Shown here piece after piece: positions 9,769-18,632 of a stretch of 27,501 bases of DNA. Numbering within the stretch: position 1 is the first letter of the stretch; the number at the start of each line of letters is the position of its first letter. The notes below the pieces were generated by a model. It worked only from the letters and a program-made list of their open reading frames with translations, made no database searches and was not told the origin of the DNA. Source of the DNA: JBIOJM01 sp044450785 (GTDB lineage: Bacteria; Planctomycetota; Planctomycetia; Isosphaerales; Isosphaeraceae); NCBI GenBank assembly GCA_044450785.1, contig JBIOJM010000108.1:1-27501 (forward strand). The letters are read 5' to 3'. Made by a program: the position numbers and the translations under genes.

Positions 9769-10560
9769 ATGAAACCGGGAATCCTGACTCTCACGACCGA
9801 CTTCGGTGCGGCCGGGCCCTATGTGGCCGCGCTCAAGGGGGTCTTGCTCGACCTGGCCCCGAACACGCAACTGGTCGACGTGTGCCATACGATTTCCCCG
9901 CAGAACATCCTGGAAGGCGGGTTCGTGCTGGCGGGAATCGTGGACGTCTTTCCCAAGGGCACGGTCCACCTGGCCGTCATCGACCCGGGTGTGGGTACGG
10001 AGCGCCGGCTGATCGCGGCCAGGGTCGCCGATCAGTGGTTCGTGCTCCCCGATAATGGTCTGCTGACCGGCGTGGCGCGGGGCCGAGAAGTATCGGGAAT
10101 CTGGGAGCTCTCCAACCCCGCCTTGCAGCGCTCGGTCGTGTCGGCGACCTTTCACGGGCGCGACATCCTTGCCCCGGCAGCCGCTCACTTGCTCCGCGGC
10201 GGTGATCCCGCCGAGCTCGGCCCACCCCGGCCCCGATTCATCACTCTGAGGAATTTCGAGCCGAGCGCCGCCGATCAGGGCTTCGTCGGCGAAGTCATCT
10301 TCCGCGATGCCTTCGGAAACTTGATTACCAACATCCGCGCCGATCATCTCGCGGATGCCCCCGCCGGCTCGTGGGAGATCGAGATCGCCGGCGAGCGAAT
10401 CGAAGGGATTGTCCGAGCCTACGGCGACCGACCCAGCGGAACGCTGATCGCGCTGGTCGGCAGCTCGGGTTGGGTCGAGGTCGCCGTCGTCAACGGCGAT
10501 GCCGCCCGTCAGCTCACGGCTGGTGCGGGAACGACGGTGTGGTTTCGCCGGCCGTCCTGA
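9769..10560 (+). CDS. SAM hydrolase / SAM hydroxide adenosyltransferase (DUF62 family)
   Basis: Members of this family split S-adenosylmethionine into adenosine and methionine using water or hydroxide; close relatives are halogenases such as chlorinase and fluorinase. The 263-residue product carries the family marks: LTTDFG near the N-terminus with the Asp that binds the ribose, VIDPGVGT near residue 70, LPDNGLL near 93, FHGRDILAP near 127 and FRDAFGNLITNI near 180. The absence of any halogenase-type context makes the hydrolase role the default. Two adjacent ATG codons exist (9766 and 9769); the second has the better spacing from GGAGG at 9760-9764. It may be co-transcribed with queF. SAM is also a substrate in queuosine synthesis, but no direct link is shown. 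Confidence 0.92.
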   Translation: MKPGILTLTTDFGAAGPYVAALKGVLLDLAPNTQLVDVCHTISPQNILEGGFVLAGIVDVFPKGTVHLAVIDPGVGTERRLIAARVADQWFVLPDNGLLTGVARGREVSGIWELSNPALQRSVVSATFHGRDILAPAAAHLLRGGDPAELGPPRPRFITLRNFEPSAADQGFVGEVIFRDAFGNLITNIRADHLADAPAGSWEIEIAGERIEGIVRAYGDRPSGTLIALVGSSGWVEVAVVNGDAARQLTAGAGTTVWFRRPS

Positions 10561-10718
10561 ACGAACGGAGTCGCCGATCGCACCTCTTCCCACGAGCGCA
10601 TGGTGTCGCAGGGATTGATTTTCGGACAATAAGATGATAGGGATGCGTGTCAAGCCCGGGGACCTGCCGTCGCCATCACTCCCAGCCTCGATCGTCTCCC
10701 CAAAGGGTGATCTCCATC

Positions 10719-11927
10719 ATGCCTGCGGAAATCCTGGACACGCCCCAGCCGACGCCTCACCCGGACCTGCCTTCCAATCCTGGCAAGATCCGGGCAGAGA
10801 TCCCGGCGCCTCGATTAGAGCCGCAGCCGATCGAACCGGTCGATCCGGACGATCCGACCTACGACTCCTGCCTCGACGACCTGAACCTGGTCCTCTCGCA
10901 GCCGATTTCCGAGCCGGACCCGGTACTGAAGTCGAAATTCTCGACCGAGGATGAAACGCACTCGCCTCAAGCGAACGTTCCGGTTCCTCCTGTTGTTCAA
11001 GACCAGGGAAAGCAACCCAGCACCGGCGAGCTCTTCAAGACGTTGGGGCCCCCGGCCGACGAGGTTGCCCCCCGCGCGGCCCGGGCGCGCGCGGTCTTCT
11101 TTTCCGTGCTGACATCCATCTTGCCTCGTCCGAAAGGTTCACGCGGACCGGATCCGGCGGGGCATGGCCGCTCGGGCAAGGTGCTCGCCGGCCAGCCCGA
11201 AGGTGGGGATTCCGCGGCGCGCGACGACGATCAGCTCGCCGAATCACGTCTCACGTGGTTCTTTCTCTTGGTCCTCTCTTACTCGAGCGCGGTCACGCTG
11301 GCCCTCTTCTGGGTGCTCTGGACCGGTCGCACGTTCCGCCCCGCCGAGCCCACTACGAACGACAGCCGTCAAACGAGTGCGGAATCGAACCCGAGCTCGT
11401 CCCCGCCGACACCGTCCCAGCCGCTGCCCCCGATCCCTGCCGAAAACCAGACGACGCTCGGCAAGCCCATTCGAATCGGCGAGCTTGAAGTCACTCCAAG
11501 GGCGGTCGTCAGCGCCCCCGTGGAGCTCGTTCGCAAGATCGAGCCCCCCGACTATCGTCGTGAGGATGGCGACTCGTTGGTCTTGCGGTTCAAAGTGACC
11601 AACATCTCGAAGGACCACGTCATCGCTCCACTCGATCGAGACCTCATTCGGGATCAAACCTCGCCGCTGGATCGCTCCCTCATCGTGACGTCGGGCGGAC
11701 GGCCCATCAGCCTCTTTCCTTTGGCCGTCGACAGTGAATGGTTGATCCAGGGTCAGGAATTCCCAGTGCTCAAGCCCGGCGAATCGGCCGAGATCTTGGT
11801 CGCCAGCGAATCGATCACCGATGATCGCATGGCCGGCGAAATGAGCTGGCGCCTCCGATTGCGGACCGGCCCTTATCGAACCGACATGCTCGGCGTGCGG
11901 TTCACCAAGGACGACGTGTCGCCCTGA
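10719..11927 (+). CDS. Single-pass membrane protein with C-terminal Ig-like domain, function unknown
   Basis: The 402-residue product starts at the ATG at 10719 (GGTGA nearby); a longer frame from 10647 is less likely. Residues 1-175 are Pro/Asp/Glu-rich and probably disordered on the cytoplasmic side. One clear transmembrane helix lies at about 179-202 (FFLLVLSYSSAVTLALFWVL). A Ser/Pro-rich linker (about 205-245) leads to an extracytoplasmic domain at about 246-400 with beta pattern IRIGELEVTPRAV, SLVLRFKVTNIS and PVLKPGESAEILVASE, which resembles DUF4352-like Ig folds. No enzyme motif is visible. Its last 55 bases overlap the 3' end of the convergent gene ending at 11873. Confidence 0.75.
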   Translation: MPAEILDTPQPTPHPDLPSNPGKIRAEIPAPRLEPQPIEPVDPDDPTYDSCLDDLNLVLSQPISEPDPVLKSKFSTEDETHSPQANVPVPPVVQDQGKQPSTGELFKTLGPPADEVAPRAARARAVFFSVLTSILPRPKGSRGPDPAGHGRSGKVLAGQPEGGDSAARDDDQLAESRLTWFFLLVLSYSSAVTLALFWVLWTGRTFRPAEPTTNDSRQTSAESNPSSSPPTPSQPLPPIPAENQTTLGKPIRIGELEVTPRAVVSAPVELVRKIEPPDYRREDGDSLVLRFKVTNISKDHVIAPLDRDLIRDQTSPLDRSLIVTSGGRPISLFPLAVDSEWLIQGQEFPVLKPGESAEILVASESITDDRMAGEMSWRLRLRTGPYRTDMLGVRFTKDDVSP

Positions 11928-12445
11928 AGCCTGAATCGGCCGTCGGGTTTTGCCTGAATCGTCTTCAAGAGATCGGCGACACGGGGTTGCCAGGTTGCCA
12001 GCTCCTGCTGGAGCGATTCGTCGTGGTGGTTCGACCGTTCGGGCGCGAATTTGAGGTGATCGACCTGGTCGAGGAAGCGGATCAATTCCTGGAGCGGTTC
12101 GCGGCCGAGTGCGTGCTCGAGCTGGGCGTCCGCCGACAATTCCTCGGTCGTCTTGGCACGCCAGGCGGTTCCGAACTGGCGGATGAGGACTTCGCGGATT
12201 GAATCGGAGAGCGCGACAAACTGGCCTCGAGGCGTGGGATCGGGCCCGTTCCGAGACGCGAGGGTGGTCCGTCTCGACCGGGCGCGACCGCGACGGATCA
12301 GGCTCCAAAAGAACCAGGCGAGCACGAGGGAAGCCACGGCCCCCGTCGCGCCCAAGATCCACGCGATCGGCTGATCGCCTGGCCACGGTTCCGGTCCGAG
12401 ATTGGGACGCGGTGGTACGAGCACCCGGGGAACCGCTTGGTTCAC
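11873..12445 (-). CDS. Membrane-anchored DUF4381-like protein of the DUF58 operon
   Basis: The start is assigned to the GTG at 12445: it overlaps the DUF58 stop codon as GTGA and has GAGGTG four bases ahead, a strong sign of translational coupling. The frame is open to 12550 but that part lies inside DUF58. The 190-residue product has a short Pro-rich N-terminus, one transmembrane helix (about residues 26-50, WILGATGAVASLVLAWFFW), a basic patch RRGRARSRR, and a helical C-terminal domain with LSDSIREVLIRQFGTAWRAK and TEELS. This layout fits DUF4381 proteins, which accompany MoxR ATPases, DUF58 and VWA proteins in Bat-type operons. The family call is by layout and context; the MoxR and VWA partners are not within the window. 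The 3' end overlaps the opposite gene by 55 bases. Confidence 0.65.
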   Translation of the reverse strand: MNQAVPRVLVPPRPNLGPEPWPGDQPIAWILGATGAVASLVLAWFFWSLIRRGRARSRRTTLASRNGPDPTPRGQFVALSDSIREVLIRQFGTAWRAKTTEELSADAQLEHALGREPLQELIRFLDQVDHLKFAPERSNHHDESLQQELATWQPRVADLLKTIQAKPDGRFRLQGDTSSLVNRTPSMSVR

Positions 12446-13371
12446 AAGACACCTCGCCGCGTCGCTCGCCTGGTGAACAGCTCGATCAGCGGTACGATCG
12501 GGTCGAGGTCCGTCGTCATGGTAAAAGCCTGGATGCCGGAGTTCGCACACCAGCGCTGGAACGACTGGGTGCGCGCGGCGGCGGCCTGAGCGTACTGCTT
12601 TCGCAGCCGGGTCGAGCTCGTGTCGACCATCCTCCTCGACCCGCGTTCCGCGTCCTCCAGGGAGATCAGCCCGGCATGGGGAAGCTGGCTTTCGCGCGGA
12701 TCGACCACCCGCAGCGCGATCATGTCATGTCGCCGTGCCGCCCGCCGCCAGGTCCCAACCGGCTCGTCGGTCACGAAGTCGCTGATCACCACGAACATGG
12801 CGCGCCGGGCGGTCCGGCGCATCCGCGCCAGCCCAACGCTCAATTTCGTCTTGGGCGAGGTCGTCGGAGTCGCCACCAGCGCGCGCACCAACTGCGACAG
12901 GTGCCGGACGCCGCCGGCCGGAGCGAGCTCCAGCTCGATCCGATCGCTCACCAGCACGAGGCCGGCCCGGTCGCCATTTTGAACGGCGGCCGTGGCCAGT
13001 AGCGCCGCGGCCTGGGCCGCTCGATCGGCCTTCGTCGCCCGCTCGGCACCAAATCGCATGCTCGCCGAGACGTCGACCACGAGCCAGAGGGAAAGCGCCC
13101 GCTCCTCGACGAAACGCCGCACGAACGGACGGCCTTGCCGCGCGGTTACGTTCCAGTCGAGATGACGCACGTCATCGCCCGGCTCGTAGGCGCGCAGCTC
13201 CGCAAACGTCAGACCGATACCCGGCCGCGCGCCATGATACGCACCCACAAGCTGCGAGACCGCTCCCGACCGCACCCGAAACCGTAGCCGGCGCGCGCGC
13301 CGTACAATGGCGGCTGCATCCAGCGGCGCGGCACGCACCGGAACCTCCCGGCGGCGAAATGGCCAGAACAT
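12442..13371 (-). CDS. DUF58 domain-containing protein (VWA-like)
   Basis: The 309-residue product (ATG at 13371) has the DUF58 signature: RAYEPGDDVRHLDWNVTAR at about residues 60-78, followed by FVRRFVEER and a VWA-type strand with the MIDAS-like motif VVDVSASM (Asp100, Ser102, Ser104). A second VWA-like strand, FVVISDFVTDEPVG, is near 205. DUF58 proteins usually lie beside MoxR AAA+ ATPases and are thought to act in metal-dependent protein assembly or envelope functions; experimental evidence is limited. The frame extends upstream to 13491 but residues there are unlike the family. The DUF4381-like gene follows with a stop/start overlap. Confidence 0.88.
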   Translation of the reverse strand: MFWPFRRREVPVRAAPLDAAAIVRRARRLRFRVRSGAVSQLVGAYHGARPGIGLTFAELRAYEPGDDVRHLDWNVTARQGRPFVRRFVEERALSLWLVVDVSASMRFGAERATKADRAAQAAALLATAAVQNGDRAGLVLVSDRIELELAPAGGVRHLSQLVRALVATPTTSPKTKLSVGLARMRRTARRAMFVVISDFVTDEPVGTWRRAARRHDMIALRVVDPRESQLPHAGLISLEDAERGSRRMVDTSSTRLRKQYAQAAAARTQSFQRWCANSGIQAFTMTTDLDPIVPLIELFTRRATRRGVL

Positions 13372-13490
13372 CGTTAAATGTCCATCATGGTCGGGACGCC
13401 ACTGTCGGGTTCCCGTTCTCACGCAGCAGAGAAAATCCATTCTAGAATGAAACAAGCTCGCCGTCTTCGCCCCAGCACGCCGAATCTCCA

Positions 13491-13519
13491 TTGCACGGAC
13501 CGGCTGAGCATGTTATGGT
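13491..13519 (+). promoter_or_regulatory. Candidate sigma70-type promoter for the topoisomerase A gene
   Basis: TTGCAC at 13491-13496, a 17-base spacer, and TATGGT at 13514-13519 sit in an unusually AT-rich pocket of the divergent intergenic region. The site would give a leader of roughly 105 bases before the ATG at 13631. Box quality is moderate and nothing else supports it. Confidence 0.3.
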
Positions 13520-13630
13520 ATACGAACTTATAGTATGCTTCAAACTGGGATTGTCGGTTCTGAGGTTTCCGGGTCTTTTGTGTGGATTGTGTTCTCCAGA
13601 GGGCCGTCTTGCGCGGGGTGAGCAGGAGCG

Positions 13631-16201
13631 ATGTCGAAGCGGAACCGCCGTTCGGGTCGGGAATCAGGAAAGGGAGCCGCGCGACCCAGCGCGCACATTG
13701 AGGACGTCGCCCTCGCCGAGGCGGCCAGGACGCGTTATCTCAACTACGCTCTCTCCGTCATCACCTCGCGCGCGTTGCCCGACCTGCGCGATGGGCTCAA
13801 GCCGGTTCAGCGCCGCATCCTGTATGCGATGTGGCATGACTTGCACGTCACCGCTGATGGTCGCTACATCAAGTGCGCGGCCGTGGTCGGCGAGGTGATG
13901 AAGACCTACCACCCGCACGGCGACCAATCGATCTATGATGCCCTCGTCCGGATGGCGCAGCCGTTCAGGCTGAGGCAGACCCTGGTCGACGGCTACGGCA
14001 ACTTCGGCTCGATCGACGGCGATCCACCCGCGGCCATGCGCTACACGGAGTGCCGGCTCACGCGGATCGCTCAGACCCTCCTCTCTGAGCTGCGGGAACA
14101 GACCGTCGATTTCCGGCCCAATTACGCCTCGACAGCCGACGAGCCGATCGTTCTCCCCGCCCAGTTCCCAAACCTGCTGGTCAACGGGGTCACGGGGATC
14201 GCCGTCGGCATGGCGACCAACATTCCTCCGCACAACCTGAAAGAAGTGTGCAACGCCTTGATCGCCCTGCTGGACAACCGGGAGCTCACGCTCGAGAAGC
14301 TGCTCAAATTCATCCAGGGCCCGGATTTTCCAACGGGCGGCGTGATCCTCAACTCGGCCGAGGAGCTCCGGCAGATCTACGCCAGCGGTCAGGGCACGAT
14401 CAAGCTCCGCGGTATGTACGAGCCGCATCCCGAACGGCCGGGCGCCGTCTTGATCACCTCGATCCCCTACGGGATCGAGAAAGACGCCCTGGTCGAGCGG
14501 ATCGGCGAGCTGATCTCCAAGGGGCAGGTCCCTCAACTGACCAACGTCAAGGACTTGAGCACCGACGACATCCGGATCCTGCTCGAGTTGCGGGCCGGCG
14601 CCAATGCCGAAGCGGCCCTGGCATACCTGTTCAAGAACTCGCCACTCCAGATCAACTACAGCATCAACCTCACCTGCCTGCTGCCGGCCGAGGGGACGGA
14701 GGTGGCCGTACCCAGCCGCCTTGACTTGAAGACGATCCTCCAGCAATTCCTCGACTTCCGCCTGGAGGTCGTCACCCGCCGGCTCCGGTTCGAGCTCAAG
14801 AACCTGCTCGAGCGGATTCACATCCTCGAAGGCTTCGCGATCGTCTTCAAAAACTTGGACGAGGCCATCAGGATCATCCGCAACAGCGACGGCAAGGCCG
14901 ACGCCGCCCCCAAGCTGATGTCACGATTCGAGATCACGGAGGTCCAGGCCGACGCTGTTCTCGAGACCAAGCTCTACCGCTTGGGGAAACTGGAGATTCG
15001 CGAGATCTTGGACGAGCTCGCGCAGAAACGGAAGCGAGCCAAGGAGATTCAGCAGTTGCTGGACGACGAGCCTGCGCGGTGGCAGATCATCCGGAGCGAG
15101 CTCAAGCAAATCATCCAATCCTTCGGCGAGCCGCGACGAACCCGGATCGAGGTTCCCACAGCCCCGTTGGAGTTCCGCGAGGAAGATTACATCGTCGACG
15201 AGGATTCGTGGGTCATCGTCACACGGGACGGCTGGACCAAGCGCCAGAAGTCGTTCACCGACGTCGCGAGCATCCGGGTGCGGGACGACGACCGCGTCGG
15301 CTGGATCTATCGCGCCCGGGCGCGGCAGACCCTGACCTTCTTCACTGACCGGGGAATCGCCTACACCCTGAGGGTCAACGACCTCTCCATGACGACCGGG
15401 CATGGCGAGCCGATTCAGAAGCAGTTCGCCTTCGAGGATCAGGAGCACATCGTCGGCGTCGTCTGCCACGACCCGCGCTGCCTGCCCGACCCGAGCAAAC
15501 ATCCGCAGGCGCCTCCCCGCCTCGTCCAACGCCTGCTGGGCGGCGACCTGGATGACCTGCCTGACGTTGCCGATGCTCGTTCCCACAATCATCACGATTC
15601 GCCCGACGGCAATGGCAACGGCGCGGTGCCGACTGTCCCTCCGCCTCCCTACGCGCTGGCCTTGACGGCCGGCGGCAAGGTGCTGCGATTTGCCCTGGCG
15701 CCGCTGGCCGCGGTCTCGACTCGCAAGGGCCGGCTAGTGGTCCGGCTCGACCCCGGTTTCAAGGGTGACCTGGTCGTCGGCGTCGAGGCCACCGACGGCT
15801 CTGAAAACGTCTGCCTGGCCACTCGAACAGCCCGCGTGCTCATCTTCCCCGTCACCGAGGCCAACATCGTCGCGGGCGCCGCCCGGGGCGTGATCGCGAT
15901 CCGGCTCGACAGCAAGGACCGAGTCATTGGCTTCGTGCTGGCCAACAAGAAGCGAGAGGGCCTGGCCGTGCGGACCAGCCGGGGCGCCGTCCAGATCGTA
16001 CGGGCCACCAAGTATCCCGTCACGTCCCGCGGCGGCAAGGGCTACGCGATCCTCCAGCGCGGCTCGCTGGAAGCCATGCTTCCCGGCGAGGCCGAGCCGG
16101 TCCCGTCGCTCGAGGAAATCGGCGACGCGCCGGCAAACCGGAACGGCGCCGGTGACCACGGGGAACCGAACTCGCCCCCCGCGGGCGAGGGTAACAGTTA
16201 A
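13631..16201 (+). CDS. Type IIA DNA topoisomerase subunit A (GyrA/ParC-like)
   Basis: This subunit cuts and rejoins DNA through a tyrosine linkage and pairs with the B subunit encoded at 16709. The 856-residue product has the full breakage-reunion core: ALPDLRDGLKPVQRRILYAM, YHPHGD, GNFGSIDGD, and AAMRYTECR with catalytic Tyr138 (Tyr122 in E. coli GyrA). A coiled-coil/tower region follows to about residue 510, then beta-pinwheel repeats. In blade 1 (about 518-590; VIVTRDGWTKRQKSF) the usual GyrA box is not seen; an RGGKG stretch occurs only near the end (800-804). A His/Pro/Asn-rich insertion lies at about 615-675. At the position of E. coli Ser83 there is Gln99, while Asp87 is conserved as Asp103. 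Whether it works as a gyrase or a decatenase cannot be settled here, so no symbol is given. AGGAG lies very close to the ATG. Confidence 0.93.
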   Translation: MSKRNRRSGRESGKGAARPSAHIEDVALAEAARTRYLNYALSVITSRALPDLRDGLKPVQRRILYAMWHDLHVTADGRYIKCAAVVGEVMKTYHPHGDQSIYDALVRMAQPFRLRQTLVDGYGNFGSIDGDPPAAMRYTECRLTRIAQTLLSELREQTVDFRPNYASTADEPIVLPAQFPNLLVNGVTGIAVGMATNIPPHNLKEVCNALIALLDNRELTLEKLLKFIQGPDFPTGGVILNSAEELRQIYASGQGTIKLRGMYEPHPERPGAVLITSIPYGIEKDALVERIGELISKGQVPQLTNVKDLSTDDIRILLELRAGANAEAALAYLFKNSPLQINYSINLTCLLPAEGTEVAVPSRLDLKTILQQFLDFRLEVVTRRLRFELKNLLERIHILEGFAIVFKNLDEAIRIIRNSDGKADAAPKLMSRFEITEVQADAVLETKLYRLGKLEIREILDELAQKRKRAKEIQQLLDDEPARWQIIRSELKQIIQSFGEPRRTRIEVPTAPLEFREEDYIVDEDSWVIVTRDGWTKRQKSFTDVASIRVRDDDRVGWIYRARARQTLTFFTDRGIAYTLRVNDLSMTTGHGEPIQKQFAFEDQEHIVGVVCHDPRCLPDPSKHPQAPPRLVQRLLGGDLDDLPDVADARSHNHHDSPDGNGNGAVPTVPPPPYALALTAGGKVLRFALAPLAAVSTRKGRLVVRLDPGFKGDLVVGVEATDGSENVCLATRTARVLIFPVTEANIVAGAARGVIAIRLDSKDRVIGFVLANKKREGLAVRTSRGAVQIVRATKYPVTSRGGKGYAILQRGSLEAMLPGEAEPVPSLEEIGDAPANRNGAGDHGEPNSPPAGEGNS

Positions 16202-16236
16202 GATTCTTGTAGCTTTGTAATATGGCTGGGCAGCGT

Positions 16237-16265
16237 TTGAACAGAGATCAACTCGATCTGTTCAA
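16237..16265. terminator. Hairpin between topoisomerase A and the next gene
   Basis: TTGAACAGA (16237-16245) and TCTGTTCAA (16257-16265) are perfect 9-bp arms around an 11-base loop, beginning 36 bases after the stop codon. No T-run follows, so it could equally be an operator or an attenuating structure before the gene at 16290. Confidence 0.3.
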
Positions 16266-16289
16266 CTCACGCATGTTGGGGGCCAAGTC

Positions 16290-16667
16290 ATGACCGCCGT
16301 GGGGTTGGAGTTTATCGTCGATGGGTTCGTCCAGGGCGAGCGTTTTACCGTGATCGGCTGTTGTGGTGACGCGCCAATCCAAGTTGGTGACGTTTTCGAT
16401 GCGGTCTATCGCAATAAACGTCGACGGTATCCGGATGAACTGGGAGATGAGCCCGTTCGGGAAGTGGAGAAGCCAGCGGCCATTCGTGTTGTTTGCATTC
16501 ATGCTTACGAGAGGTCACTCAACACGTTGGGCGAAGGCATGACCGGATCACTGACCCTGGAGGGGGATGGGCTCCAGTATCTCGCGCCGGGATGGATCCT
16601 GGGCCGGAAAAGCGAGAGCCCGACGGTCGTGGACCCAGAACCGCGTCCAGTGTCCGTTTCATCGTGA
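16290..16667 (+). CDS. Small protein resembling EF-Tu domain 2 beta-barrel
   Basis: The 125-residue product looks coding: GLEFIVDGFVQGERFTVIGC, then PIQVGDVF, then AAIRVVCIHAYERSLNTLGE and GMTGSLTLEGDG. That order (a 'V…RG/GER…V.G' strand, an 'I.VGD' turn, and a later 'L..G..G.L.L.G' strand) is the layout of the translation-factor domain 2 barrel, here without a GTPase domain. Similar stand-alone proteins occur in planctomycetes, as far as I recall, with unknown role. GGGGG lies about 9 bases before the ATG. It sits between the topoisomerase A and B genes, 88 bases after the first and 41 before the second, and is probably transcribed with them. Confidence 0.65.
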   Translation: MTAVGLEFIVDGFVQGERFTVIGCCGDAPIQVGDVFDAVYRNKRRRYPDELGDEPVREVEKPAAIRVVCIHAYERSLNTLGEGMTGSLTLEGDGLQYLAPGWILGRKSESPTVVDPEPRPVSVSS

Positions 16668-16708
16668 ATACGGATTGATGACAGACTGATCTCGTCACGG
16701 AAACGACC

Positions 16709-18631
16709 ATGTCTACTGGAACCTACACGGCGAAGTCGATCATCGTCCTCGAAGGCCTGGAGGCCGTCCGGCGCCGGCCGGGGATGTACATCGGCGGCGT
16801 CGACAAGACGGGCTTCCACCACTTGCTCTGGGAAATCGTCGACAACTCGGTCGACGAGGTGATGAACGGCCACGCCTCGCGGATCATCGTGACGCTCCAT
16901 TCCGACGGCCACACGATGTCGGTGTCCGACAACGGCCGCGGCATCCCCGTCGACGTTCATTCCAAGACGGGCAAGAGCGCACTCGAGGTGATCTTCACGA
17001 CCCTCCACGCCGGCGGCAAGTTCGATAACGACGCCTACAAGGTCGCCGGCGGACTGCACGGCGTCGGCGCCAGCGTCGTCAACGCACTGAGCAAGAGCCT
17101 GGTCGCCGAAGTGCGCCGCGATGGGCAGACATACATTCAACGCTACCGGCGCGGCAAACCCCAGGGGCCGGTCGAGCGCGGCGAGGCCGCCCGGGGGACC
17201 GGCACCACCGTCACCTTCTTGCCCGACCCCGAGATCTTCCAGGATTTGAGCTACGACTCGGCCCTGATCGCCGAGCGGCTCGAGGTCAAGAGCTACCTCA
17301 ACAAGGGACTGGTGATTCAGTTTGTCGATCAGAGGAACAAGACGAGCGTCGAGTTCCGCCACGACGGCGGCGTGGTCGACTTCCTCGACGCGATCAATCG
17401 CCAGCGCACCGACCAGCGGGTCGCGGCTCTGCCCTTCGTGCTCGAGCGCGAGGACGAAGCAGACGGGCTGCGCTGCCACCTGGCCCTGGCGTGGACCGAG
17501 GCGACCGACGAGGACATCCGCTCGTTCGTCAACACGATCCCGACCCGGGACGGCGGCACGCACGAGTTGGGGATGCTGGCCGCGGTCGGCACGGCCGTGC
17601 AGCGGTTCATGGAGACCCATGACCTCGTGAAGAAGGGGACGGAGATCAAGCGGGAGGACATTCGTGAAGGGCTGACCGCCGTGCTGGCCGTCTGCGTCCG
17701 CGATCCCCAGTTCCAGGGCCAGACGAAGGGCCGGCTCAACAATCCCGAGCTCAAGGCGCAGGTCGAGTCGATGGTGCGGCCGGTGCTGGAGAACTTCCTG
17801 CTCAAGACCAAGAGCGTGGGCGACGCGATCGCCGCCCGTGTTATCCAGGCGGCCAAGGCCCGCGAGGCCAGCCGCGCCGCCGCGTCTCAAGTCCGGCGCA
17901 AGACGGCGATCAGCGGGCGGCTCAACCTCCCCGGCAAGCTCCACGACTGCGACAGCACCAACCCCGAGGAGTCGGAGCTGTTCATCGTCGAGGGCGACAG
18001 CGCCGGCGGCTCGGCCAAGCAAGGGCGCGACCGTGACATCCAGGCCATCCTCCCCTTGAAGGGCAAGGTCTTGAACGCCGAGCAGGCGGGCAAGGCCAAG
18101 GTCCTCGACAACAAAGAGCTGACCGATATCGTCAGCGCGCTCGGCTGCGGCATGGACGACCAGTACGACCCCGGCCGGCTCCGCTACGGCAAGGTCATCC
18201 TCCTGACCGACGCCGACAGCGATGGCCATCACATCGCCACGCTCCTGCTCACGTTCTTCTATCGCCACCTTTCCGGCCTCTTCGCCGATGGGCGGATCTA
18301 CCTGGCCTGTCCGCCGCTCTACAAGATCGCCTGGGGCAAGGAGACTCACTGGGCGTCCGACGACTCCGCCCGCGACCGGATCCTGGCGCGCCTCCCCAAG
18401 AACGCCAAGCCCAACATCACGCGGTTCAAGGGGCTGGGCGAGATGCCCGCGGCACTCCTCTTCGAGACAACCCTTGACCCGGCCCGCCGCCGCCTGCTCC
18501 GGGTCGTCATCCCCGACGACGATCGCCCCTACACCGACCGCACCGTCAGCGATCTCATGGGCAAGGAGCCCGAGGCCCGCTTCAAATTCATCATGGAAGA
18601 AGCTTATACTGCCAAGGATATCGACATCTGA
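16709..18631 (+). CDS. Type IIA DNA topoisomerase subunit B (GyrB/ParE-like)
   Basis: The ATPase subunit that partners the A subunit encoded at 13631. The 640-residue product has the GHKL ATPase motifs at the canonical places: WEIVDNSVDE with Glu42, Asn46 and Asp49, VSDNGRGIP with Asp74, and GGLHGVGASVVNALS near 110-127. The transducer domain holds PQFQGQTKGRLNNPEL. The TOPRIM domain has ELFIVEGDSAGGSAKQGRDR with Glu428 and LLTDADSDGHH with Asp501, Asp503 and Asp505. The end, RFKGLGEMPAALL followed by DPARRRLLRV, matches the family. The length is that of GyrB/ParE without the long insertion seen in proteobacterial GyrB. Gyrase and topoisomerase IV B subunits are not separable by eye, so no symbol is given. 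The next gene starts two bases after the stop. Confidence 0.95.
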   Translation: MSTGTYTAKSIIVLEGLEAVRRRPGMYIGGVDKTGFHHLLWEIVDNSVDEVMNGHASRIIVTLHSDGHTMSVSDNGRGIPVDVHSKTGKSALEVIFTTLHAGGKFDNDAYKVAGGLHGVGASVVNALSKSLVAEVRRDGQTYIQRYRRGKPQGPVERGEAARGTGTTVTFLPDPEIFQDLSYDSALIAERLEVKSYLNKGLVIQFVDQRNKTSVEFRHDGGVVDFLDAINRQRTDQRVAALPFVLEREDEADGLRCHLALAWTEATDEDIRSFVNTIPTRDGGTHELGMLAAVGTAVQRFMETHDLVKKGTEIKREDIREGLTAVLAVCVRDPQFQGQTKGRLNNPELKAQVESMVRPVLENFLLKTKSVGDAIAARVIQAAKAREASRAAASQVRRKTAISGRLNLPGKLHDCDSTNPEESELFIVEGDSAGGSAKQGRDRDIQAILPLKGKVLNAEQAGKAKVLDNKELTDIVSALGCGMDDQYDPGRLRYGKVILLTDADSDGHHIATLLLTFFYRHLSGLFADGRIYLACPPLYKIAWGKETHWASDDSARDRILARLPKNAKPNITRFKGLGEMPAALLFETTLDPARRRLLRVVIPDDDRPYTDRTVSDLMGKEPEARFKFIMEEAYTAKDIDI

Positions 18632-18632
18632 C

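Noticed and set aside
13519..13531. loxP-like half site (TATACGAACTTAT, 12 of 13 bases)
   Set aside because: Only one arm is present, there is no inverted partner at the right distance and no recombinase gene; a chance match in an AT-rich promoter region.
18222..18632. Upstream extension of the haem protein frame into topoisomerase B
   Set aside because: The extension is Ser/Arg/Pro-rich noise in another frame of a well-conserved gene; the ATG at 18633 precedes a proper signal-anchor.
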